Made by a program: the position numbers and the translations under genes. From positions 1-5,408 of the forward strand of contig CAMDOL010000091.1 of assembly GCA_945903615.1 (NCBI GenBank): 5,408 nt of DNA, in the 5' to 3' direction. Under the pieces are notes generated by a model, which saw only the letters and a list, made by a program, of their open reading frames with translations, did not search any database and was not told the origin of the DNA. The stretch is from Rickettsia typhi (GTDB lineage: Bacteria > Pseudomonadota > Alphaproteobacteria > Rickettsiales > UBA1997). Shown here one piece after another: positions 1-5,353 of this stretch; positions within the stretch are counted from its first letter, which is position 1, and each line of letters opens with the position of its first letter.

Positions 1-77
<77 letters not shown>

Positions 78-123
78 ATATAGAAAAGAAATAAGAAGAG
101 GGGTGATTATTAGAATCTAACTA

Positions 124-702
124 CTAAAAGCAAGTCTTATTTTTGTAAAAGCTGAAAATGGTTTCTTTATATTTTCTTTGTTCCATAAGTTCAAATTTAT
201 CCGTTAGCGATTCTAAATTTTCATCCAGAAAATGTTCAATAATTATCAAAGCATCATCCGCAATCCAGCCAGCATTTAAAAGGTTTGTTGCAGCAATAGC
301 AGCAAGGTTTTTATAGTAAGGTGGATCGATAAAAATTAGATTATATTGTTGACGGTTTTTGAAGATTGGTTTGGTAGCATCAAAGCAAAAAAATTCTAAA
401 TCATTTTCTTTTAATAATTCAGCATTGGCTTTGGCAAGATCTAAATGATCGCGATTATTGTCAATCAAACTTGCTGATTTTGTGCCTCGTGATATCGCTT
501 CCAAAGCCACAGCTCCACTACCGCAAAAGACATCCAAAAAATTACAATTCTCAATCTCAAAACCAGTTTGACGAATCTTTCCCGAAGAAAATAAAACATT
601 AAATAAATTCTCACGATTCTTATCGGAAGTTGGGCGCAAAGTTCTGAAGTCTTTGCATTCCAATAATTTTCTGCCGCGATGTTTGCCAGTTATAATGCGC
701 AT
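124..702 (-). CDS. rsmD: 16S rRNA (guanine(966)-N2)-methyltransferase RsmD
   Basis: This gene encodes a cytoplasmic SAM-dependent methyltransferase that makes m2G966 in the 16S rRNA P-site region during 30S assembly. The 192-residue length matches the family (about 190-200). The N-terminus has the RsmD signature MRIITGKHRGRKL followed by LRPTSDKNRENLFN (residues 22-35). SAM motif I is LDVFCGSGAVALEA (56-69), acidic D81 is the likely ribose-binding residue, D108 lies in the 'FDAT' adenine-contact region, and the catalytic N6/N2-type motif is DPPY (126-129). The ATG start shares its A with the TAA stop of pheA (TAATG), which fixes the start and points to translational coupling in a pheA-rsmD operon. 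No Shine-Dalgarno is evident. The stop is TAG. The initiator tRNA follows 46 bp downstream. No oddities are seen in the catalytic residues. Confidence 0.95.
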   Translation of the reverse strand: MRIITGKHRGRKLLECKDFRTLRPTSDKNRENLFNVLFSSGKIRQTGFEIENCNFLDVFCGSGAVALEAISRGTKSASLIDNNRDHLDLAKANAELLKENDLEFFCFDATKPIFKNRQQYNLIFIDPPYYKNLAAIAATNLLNAGWIADDALIIIEHFLDENLESLTDKFELMEQRKYKETIFSFYKNKTCF

Positions 703-1541
703 TATTGATACCGAGATTTATCAGCATAATAAACTCCAAGCAATTTTACTGATTTGGAAAAAAATCCAACCTCTTCTAAAGCTAGACCAACATTGGCTTC
801 AGAAGGGTGACCTTCAATTGAAATAAAAAATTTTGCCTGTGAAGATTTGCCGCTGGGAATATAACTTTCCCATTTAAGTAAATTGACATTATTAGTCGCA
901 AACCCACCAAGTGCTTTATAAACTGCGCCGGGAATATTTCTGACCGTAAAAAGCATTGTCGTGATAACTTTTCCTTGAGCTGGATCTGGGTCAATGGCTT
1001 GTTTGGAAATAACAATAAAAACGGTAAAATTTTCATCGCCACTATCTTGCATATTGCTTTTGATAATTTCTAAATTGTTTAATTCAGCGGCTAATTTTGA
1101 ACAAAGCGCGGCTTTGTTTTTGCTGTTTTGACCGGAAATGAATCTTGCCGCTTCGGCAGTGTTTGAACATTCAATTTGTTTAACACTTAAGGCGCTTAAA
1201 TTTTTTCGGCATTGCATCAAAGCTTGGGGATGAGAATAAATTTCGGTGATGTCTTCCAGAGTAGCTCCTTTACTTACTGCGAGGTGATGTTCAATTTGAA
1301 CAAAATGTTCAGCAATAATTGAAATATTTCCATCTTGCAAAAGATTGTGAATTTCAGAAACCCTTCCAGCATATGAGTTTTCAAGCGGGATCATACCATA
1401 GTCAACCTCACCATTTTCAACTGCTTTGAAGACATCAAAAAAAGAACCGTTGGGAATAGTTGTGTAGTCAGGATAAAACTGCCTACAAGCCAAATCTGAA
1501 TTAGCGCCAGCTGCGCCTTGGAAAGCTATTTTTTTGGTCAT
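702..1541 (-). CDS. pheA: Prephenate dehydratase (stand-alone PDT with C-terminal ACT domain)
   Basis: The enzyme converts prephenate to phenylpyruvate, the penultimate step of phenylalanine synthesis, in the cytoplasm. From the ATG at 1541 it has 279 residues, normal for monofunctional PDT. The PDT domain begins at once with KKIAFQGAAGANS (3-15), then PLENSYAGRV (52-61, including N55 and S56), SHPQALMQC (103-111) and DENFTVF (169-175) with the expected catalytic T173. The ACT domain covers about 193-271, with IPGAVYKAL (203-211) and WESY (224-227) corresponding to the GALV and ESRP phenylalanine-binding motifs, so feedback inhibition is likely. In the conserved TRF triad, Arg is replaced by Val (V174). 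The frame stays open 82 codons further upstream, to a TTG at 1787, but that stretch is repeat DNA with no PDT homology. An ATG two codons upstream (1547) is an alternative start. The gene overlaps rsmD by one base. Confidence 0.92.
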   Translation of the reverse strand: MTKKIAFQGAAGANSDLACRQFYPDYTTIPNGSFFDVFKAVENGEVDYGMIPLENSYAGRVSEIHNLLQDGNISIIAEHFVQIEHHLAVSKGATLEDITEIYSHPQALMQCRKNLSALSVKQIECSNTAEAARFISGQNSKNKAALCSKLAAELNNLEIIKSNMQDSGDENFTVFIVISKQAIDPDPAQGKVITTMLFTVRNIPGAVYKALGGFATNNVNLLKWESYIPSGKSSQAKFFISIEGHPSEANVGLALEEVGFFSKSVKLLGVYYADKSRYQ

Positions 1542-1560
1542 ACACATTTTTGATTTTTGA

Positions 1561-1569
1561 ATTATACCA
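1561..1569 (-). promoter_or_regulatory. Candidate extended -10 promoter of pheA-rsmD
   Basis: Read on the minus strand the site is TGGTATAAT, a consensus TATAAT hexamer (1566-1561) preceded by the extended -10 element TGN. No convincing -35 box lies 16-18 bp upstream, which is usual for extended -10 promoters. Predicted initiation near 1554 would leave only about 6-13 nt before the ATGs at 1547 or 1541, with no Shine-Dalgarno, so the mRNA would be nearly leaderless. The 9-mer is also the left end of a palindromic repeat copy. An identical 9-mer at 1666-1674, at the left end of the next copy, could start a longer transcript. This is sequence-based inference only. Confidence 0.5.
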
Positions 1570-1671
1570 GTTTTTATTTTTAACCATACATATTCAAAAT
1601 ATTTTTGAGGAAAGATGAAGAATATGTATAGTTTAGCTTTTGCAATTTTTAAAATGAAAATTGGTATTATA
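1561..1671. repeat. Diverged copy (C) of an imperfect palindromic repeat
   Basis: This copy is recognised by three segments aligned with the better copy at 1665-1834. The left end ATTATACCA (1561-1569) is identical to 1666-1674. The inner block CAAAATATTTTTGAGGAAA (1595-1613) differs from 1702-1720 by one base. The right end (1651-1671) matches 1814-1834 at 18 of 21 positions. The distance from left end to inner block is 31 nt, against 33 in the other copy. The inner block is the loop of its own 10-bp perfect inverted repeat, atacatattc (1586-1595) and gaatatgtat (1620-1629). The copy is about 60 bp shorter than the intact one, mostly through loss of the apical region. It directly abuts the next copy, sharing GGTATTATACC at the junction. 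Confidence 0.65.
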
Positions 1672-1834
1672 CCAAATCCCATCTTAAATTCATTATTTAA
1701 GCAAAGTATTTTTGAGGAAAAATTGCGAGGAATAATGCAAGAGGCAGTAGGCTCTACCTCTAAATTCTTCAAGTAAATTTTTATCAAAAAGACGAATCTT
1801 AAATAATGAATTTAAGATGGAATTTGGTATTATA
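1665..1834. repeat. Intact copy (A) of the palindromic repeat, with 31-bp terminal inverted repeats
   Basis: The left arm (1671-1701, beginning accaaatccc) and the right arm (1798-1828, ending aatttggt) are inverted repeats of 31 bp with a single mismatch. The symmetry extends outward as tattat/attata. The midpoint carries an apical stem, AGAGGCAG (1740-1747) against CTACCTCT (1754-1761), with one mismatch and a 6-nt loop, so the whole unit can form one long imperfect hairpin or cruciform. It encodes no transposase and is too small to be autonomous, so it may be a MITE or an element like the Rickettsia palindromic elements. An 11-bp direct repeat, TTGGTATTATA, occurs at 1661-1671 and 1824-1834, but it overlaps the terminal repeats and the junction with copy C, so it is not clean evidence of target-site duplication. 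Confidence 0.85.
1825..1833 (+). promoter_or_regulatory. Outward-facing extended -10-like site at the repeat's right end
   Basis: TGGTATTAT is a TGN extended -10 with five of six hexamer matches, facing aroG. Initiation near 1840 would add about 70 nt of leader. It would be a second, repeat-borne promoter upstream of the TTGACA/GATAAT promoter at 1843-1871. No -35 box was recognised. Weak evidence. Confidence 0.3.
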
Positions 1835-1842
1835 AAGCATTC

Positions 1843-1871
1843 TTGACATTGGGTCGATGCCGCAAGATAAT
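1843..1871 (+). promoter_or_regulatory. Sigma-70-type promoter of aroG-ABC exporter operon
   Basis: A perfect -35 box TTGACA (1843-1848) is followed, after exactly 17 bp, by GATAAT (1866-1871), five of six matches to the -10 consensus. Transcription would begin near 1878, giving a leader of about 31 nt before the aroG ATG at 1909. The -35 starts nine bases past the end of the palindromic repeat, so it is not part of it. The site overlaps the TTG (1843) and ATG (1870) codons that would otherwise be upstream in-frame starts for aroG, and it argues against both. Confidence 0.75.
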
Positions 1872-1908
1872 GGCAGACTTATTTTTTATAAAGCATTTTC
1901 TAATAAAT

Positions 1909-3261
1909 ATGAATAAAAATTGGTCAATCAATTCTTGGCAAAATCTGCCAATAAAGCAGCAGCCTATCTATGAAGATAAAGCTGCACTCAAAAAAGTTGA
2001 AAATGAATTAATGCAATTTCCTGATCTAGTCTCATTTGATGAGGTGGATGAGCTCAAAGCTGATTTGGCAAAAGTTGCCAGAGGTGAAGCTTTTTTGCTG
2101 CAAGGTGGAGACTGCGCAGAAAGTTTTGCGGAATTCAATCGTGCTCATATCAAAGGATATTTTCGCACAATTTTGCAAATGACAATCGCTTTGATGTATG
2201 GCCTTAAAAAGCCAGTGGTGAAGGTTGGAAGAATTGCTGGGCAATATGCCAAGCCAAGATCGGATGATTTTGAAACTATTGGCAGTGTTTCGCTGCCAAG
2301 CTATCGCGGTGATAATGTGAACGGGATTGAATTTAATGAAACTGCGAGAAGATGTGACCCGCAAAGATTAATCAAATCTTATTTCCATTCCGCTGCAACT
2401 TTGAATTATGTGCGTTTATTAGCTTTTGGTGGTTATGCCTCATTGAAAAATGTTAATAGTTGGAATGAAGAATTTGCTTCGAGTTTAAATCATAAGGGCA
2501 ATATTGAAGAAGTTATCGCCAGCATTAATCAAGGGATTTCCTTTATTGAATCTTGTGGCTTAAACTCGAAAGAGTTTTTGCAATTAAACAGTGCTAAATT
2601 TTATACTTCTCACGAAGCATTGCTTTTAAATTATGAACAACAATTCACGCGCAATTTATCTGGCTCAAATAAATATTATGATTTATCAGCGCATTTATTA
2701 TGGATTGGAGATAGAACTAGAGGAGTTGGCGATGCTCATGTGGAATTTATGCGCGGCATTGAAAACCCAATCGCTTTTAAAGTTGGGCCTTCAATTTCAC
2801 AAGATGACCTAATTAAATTATTGGATATTTTGAATCCAAAAAATGAAGCTGGAAAAATTACCCTTATTGCCCGTATGGGCTCCAGCAAGATTGATAGCCT
2901 GCTTCCCAAGTTAGTTGAAAAAGTGAAAAGCGAGGGCAGGGAAGTCATTTGGTCTTGCGACCCTATGCACGGAAACACGGTGAAATCCTCCACTGGTTAT
3001 AAAACTAGAAAGTTTGACGATATTTTAGCAGAAATAAAATCGTTCTTACGGATCCACAAATCACTTGGAACTTACGCAGGTGGGATCCACTTTGAAATGA
3101 CTGGGCAAGATGTCACCGAGTGTTTGGGTGGCAATCAAGAAATATCTGAACTTGATCTTAAAAACCGCTACCACACTCATTGCGATCCACGATTAAATTC
3201 TTCGCAAAGTTTAGAGTTGGCGTTTTTAATCGCTCAGGAGCTGCAGGGAGAGATTGATTGA
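1909..3261 (+). CDS. aroG: Class II 3-deoxy-7-phosphoheptulonate (DAHP) synthase
   Basis: The enzyme condenses phosphoenolpyruvate with erythrose 4-phosphate, the first committed step of the shikimate pathway, in the cytoplasm. From the ATG at 1909 it has 450 residues, normal for class II. The N-terminus WSINSWQNLPIKQQPIY (5-21) is the typical family opening. Then come FLLQGGDCAESF (62-73), KVGRIAGQYAKPRS (105-118), YTSHEALLLNYEQ (232-244), WIGDRTRG (265-272), IARMGSSKI (320-328), DPMHGNT (351-357), HFEMTGQDVTEC (394-405) and HCDPRLN (424-430). The four divalent-metal ligands expected for this class are present as C69, H354, E396 and D426. The frame is open 22 codons upstream to a TTG at 1843, but that part contains the promoter and lacks homology. 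No Shine-Dalgarno precedes the ATG. The stop overlaps the next gene's start. Symbols vary for class II enzymes; aroG is used in some genomes. Confidence 0.94.
   Translation: MNKNWSINSWQNLPIKQQPIYEDKAALKKVENELMQFPDLVSFDEVDELKADLAKVARGEAFLLQGGDCAESFAEFNRAHIKGYFRTILQMTIALMYGLKKPVVKVGRIAGQYAKPRSDDFETIGSVSLPSYRGDNVNGIEFNETARRCDPQRLIKSYFHSAATLNYVRLLAFGGYASLKNVNSWNEEFASSLNHKGNIEEVIASINQGISFIESCGLNSKEFLQLNSAKFYTSHEALLLNYEQQFTRNLSGSNKYYDLSAHLLWIGDRTRGVGDAHVEFMRGIENPIAFKVGPSISQDDLIKLLDILNPKNEAGKITLIARMGSSKIDSLLPKLVEKVKSEGREVIWSCDPMHGNTVKSSTGYKTRKFDDILAEIKSFLRIHKSLGTYAGGIHFEMTGQDVTECLGGNQEISELDLKNRYHTHCDPRLNSSQSLELAFLIAQELQGEID
3245..3250 (+). promoter_or_regulatory. Shine-Dalgarno for the ABC exporter, inside the aroG end
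   Basis: AGGGAG lies seven bases upstream of the TTG at 3258, an optimal spacing. It is the only clear Shine-Dalgarno before any gene start in this window, and it decides in favour of the rare TTG start. Because it lies within the last codons of aroG, translation of the exporter is probably coupled to aroG translation. Confidence 0.7.
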
Positions 3262-5000
3262 AAAATAATCAAGAACTTAACACATATCTAATCACGCTTT
3301 TTTGGCGATACAAAATCTATCTTTGCTCCCTTGCGATGTTAGCAATAATTGCTGGCGTATTTAACATTGCTGTTAACTACAAAATCAAAGAAATTATTGA
3401 CTCCATATCCTCCAAAAATGGTTCCGTTGTTTGGTTATTGGCAATATTTGTATTTTACAAATTTATGCATCATGGAATGTTTTTTATTAGCAGATTGCTC
3501 GACATAAAATATAAGCCAGTGATTCTTGTAGAGGTGATGAGTAGTATGTATTCTAAAACATTGGCACATTCTCTACATTGGTTCGATTCTCACTTATCTG
3601 GTGAAATATCTAGCAAAATTACCGATTTTCAAGGTGCCTTTATTCACCTAATTACCTTTTGCTTTAAAGCACTAAACAATTCGGCTGTAATTGTGATTAG
3701 CATTTTATTTTTACTGCAGGTTAATTTTTTATCCACTGCGGTACTTTTTTTGTTTGTTTTAATCTATACCCCAATTATTTATTTTTTACTCAAAAAACAA
3801 TTAAAACTTCAAGAACAATATACTGCGGCGAGACAAGAAACCGTTGGTATTGTCAATGATTCTATCACCAATATTTTTGGCATAAAAATTATTGGTAATG
3901 AGCAAACAGAATTCAAATTAAAACTTACCCCATCCTTGCTACGCTGGAGTAATTGGGATAGAAAAACTAGAGTTTTTGATGCTTGGTGGGTTGATAATGC
4001 CGATACCATAATGGTAACAATTATGAGTGCGGTGCAAATTTATCTATTGGCATATCTTTATCGGACCGACCAAATCACTGCTGGCGGCTTTGCGTTTATC
4101 GCCATGACTACGCTAAATATTCATGGTGAGCTTGATAAATTTTTGGATAGTTTGCTATTTAATATTATTCCTGGTGTTGCCACTCTTAAATCTTCATTTG
4201 GCTTTGTTAGTAACGCAAACGATACTGCTGATAAATTGGGTGCAAAAATAATTTCTAATGTGCAAGGCAATGTAGAATTTAATAATATAAATTTTGCATA
4301 TGCAGATAGTAAAAAAAATGTATTGGACAATTTTAATTTAATCATTCCAGCTGGACAAAAAGTTGGAATTGTTGGCACTTCAGGGGCTGGAAAAACCACG
4401 ATTATTAAATGTTTGCTGAGATATTTTGATGTAAAATCTGGCGAGATCAAAATTGATGGTCACAATGTTTCAAGTATTACTCAAGAGTCGCTGCGCACCA
4501 ATATTTCTGTAATCCCACAAGATATTACAATGTTTCATCGCAGCATTCTTGAAAATTTGCAATTGGCAAAGTTTGATGCAACTTTTGATGAGATTATTGG
4601 GGCTTGCAAAAAAGCTAAAATTCATGACGATATTCTAGCGATGAAAAATGGCTACAATTCTATTGTTGGTGAACGCGGTGTTAAGGTTAGTGGTGGGCAG
4701 CGTCAACGCATCGCTATTGCTAGGGCGATATTAAAAAATGCCCCAATTTTAATTCTAGATGAAGCAACTTCAGCACTGGACACCCCAACTGAAAAACTTA
4801 TTCAAGCATCTTTAAATGAAATATTAGAGACCAGCAGAATTACCGTTATTTCCATTGCTCACCGCCTTTCAACCCTTCAGCATATGGATAGAATCATTGT
4901 GTTAGATAAAGGAAAGATTGTTGAAGAAGGTAAGCATTTTGAACTGATTCAATTGGATGGTTTTTATAAAAAATTGTGGGAAATGCAAGTGATGCATTGA
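3258..5000 (+). CDS. ABC exporter half-transporter (fused membrane and ATPase domains), substrate unknown
   Basis: This is a 580-residue inner-membrane protein of the MsbA/multidrug-type ABC exporter superfamily, expected to work as a homodimer. The N-terminal membrane domain has hydrophobic segments near 21-40, 57-78, 137-155, 158-178, 250-269 and, more weakly, 272-288. HWFDSHLSGEISSKI (107-121) is the usual conserved stretch after the second helix. The ATPase domain shows A-loop Y348, Walker A GTSGAGKTT (373-381), Q-loop Q421, signature VSGGQ (477-481), Walker B ILILDE (497-502, with catalytic E502) and H-loop H535, so it should hydrolyse ATP. The TTG start overlaps the aroG stop by four bases (TTGA) and has its own Shine-Dalgarno. 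The first in-frame ATG, at residue 27, lies inside the first membrane helix and is unlikely. Lipid, peptide or drug export cannot be told apart from sequence. No terminator is visible after the TGA stop. Confidence 0.9.
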   Translation: MKNNQELNTYLITLFWRYKIYLCSLAMLAIIAGVFNIAVNYKIKEIIDSISSKNGSVVWLLAIFVFYKFMHHGMFFISRLLDIKYKPVILVEVMSSMYSKTLAHSLHWFDSHLSGEISSKITDFQGAFIHLITFCFKALNNSAVIVISILFLLQVNFLSTAVLFLFVLIYTPIIYFLLKKQLKLQEQYTAARQETVGIVNDSITNIFGIKIIGNEQTEFKLKLTPSLLRWSNWDRKTRVFDAWWVDNADTIMVTIMSAVQIYLLAYLYRTDQITAGGFAFIAMTTLNIHGELDKFLDSLLFNIIPGVATLKSSFGFVSNANDTADKLGAKIISNVQGNVEFNNINFAYADSKKNVLDNFNLIIPAGQKVGIVGTSGAGKTTIIKCLLRYFDVKSGEIKIDGHNVSSITQESLRTNISVIPQDITMFHRSILENLQLAKFDATFDEIIGACKKAKIHDDILAMKNGYNSIVGERGVKVSGGQRQRIAIARAILKNAPILILDEATSALDTPTEKLIQASLNEILETSRITVISIAHRLSTLQHMDRIIVLDKGKIVEEGKHFELIQLDGFYKKLWEMQVMH

Positions 5001-5073
5001 GGTTTTTATCATCCTTATTCCAAAAAAGTTTAAGAAAAAATCACTCAAAATATGCCAAAATCTGAAACAAAAT

Positions 5074-5105
5074 TAATTAGGGAACAGTAATAATTAGGTA
5101 ACAGT
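5074..5105 (+). repeat. Imperfect 17-nt tandem duplication
   Basis: The 15-mer taattagggaacagt (5074-5088) recurs as taattaggtaacagt (5091-5105) with one mismatch and a period of 17. The core ATTAGGGAAC appears a third time at 5251-5260, at the edge of the candidate insertion sequence. The function is unknown. Confidence 0.6.
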
Positions 5106-5111
5106 GTCAAG

Positions 5112-5234
5112 TAATACCAAATACCATTTTAAATTCGTCATTTAAGCAAAGTATTTTTGAGGAAAAATTGCGACGAAGAATGCAAGAAGCAGTAAGCTCT
5201 GCCTCTAAATTCTTCAAGCAAATTTTTACCACAA
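5112..5234. repeat. Right-truncated copy (B) of the palindromic repeat
   Basis: This copy lies in the same orientation as copy A and is about 90% identical to it over the inner 117 bp, with no indels there. It has the left end ATACCAAAT, the block AAGCAAAGTATTTTTGAGG (5144-5162) and the apical stem AGAAGCAG (5185-5192) against CTGCCTCT (5199-5206). Similarity stops near 5234, so the expected 31-bp right arm is missing and is replaced by unrelated sequence. The inner part can still form a hairpin: gaagaat (5175-5181) pairs with attcttc (5209-5215), and CAAAG (5147-5151) with CTTTG (5236-5240). It lies 111 bp after the exporter stop. Confidence 0.8.
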
Positions 5235-5317
5235 ACTTTGTTTGCAACTCATTAGGGAACCTCTGAACAACTAAAAATTGATATTTCTGAGGATTTTTTG
5301 AGTAGAAATTTCATTAC

Positions 5318-5351
5318 TTTTTGGTGGAATATTTCCATATTTCACCAAAAA
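5318..5351 (+). promoter_or_regulatory. 15-bp hairpin just upstream of a possible transposase start
   Basis: TTTTTGGTG (5318-5326) pairs perfectly with CACCAAAAA (5343-5351), G5327 faces T5342 as a G-U wobble, and AATAT (5328-5332) pairs with ATATT (5337-5341) around the 4-nt loop TTCC. The hairpin ends two bases before the ATG at 5354. In insertion sequences such hairpins can block translation from read-through transcripts. That role is inferred here. Confidence 0.55.
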
Positions 5352-5353
5352 TA

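Noticed and set aside
78..123. A promoter for the initiator tRNA in the gap after rsmD
   Set aside because: No -35/-10 pair with acceptable spacing is visible on the minus strand. Read-through from rsmD is equally possible.
1542..1787. An 82-residue N-terminal extension of prephenate dehydratase starting at TTG 1787
   Set aside because: The extension is translated repeat DNA, the PDT domain begins right after the ATG at 1541, a consensus -10 lies at 1561-1566, and differences between repeat copies are mostly amino-acid changing.
1661..1834. The 11-bp direct repeat TTGGTATTATA as a target-site duplication of copy A
   Set aside because: The left copy is the right end of repeat C and the right copy is part of A's own terminal inverted repeat, so the direct repeat is explained by two abutting family members.
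1843..1908. A 22-residue N-terminal extension of DAHP synthase
   Set aside because: It starts on a perfect -35 box, contains the -10 box, and has no family homology. The conserved N-terminus begins at the ATG at 1909.
2032..2993. Minus-strand open frames inside aroG (2032-2364 and 2736-2993)
   Set aside because: They lie antisense to well-conserved coding sequence, have no recognisable domains and no ribosome sites, and are explained by codon bias of the real gene.
5052..5090. A 12-codon open frame (MPKSETKLIREQ) after the exporter
   Set aside because: It is very short, has no ribosome site, and overlaps the 17-nt tandem repeat. Nothing supports its expression.
5112..5240. Repeat copy B acting as the transcription terminator of the aroG-exporter operon
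   Set aside because: The hairpin is long and imperfect, AT-rich, and not followed by a run of T in the transcript. Structure alone does not make it an intrinsic terminator, though it could still stabilise the 3' end.
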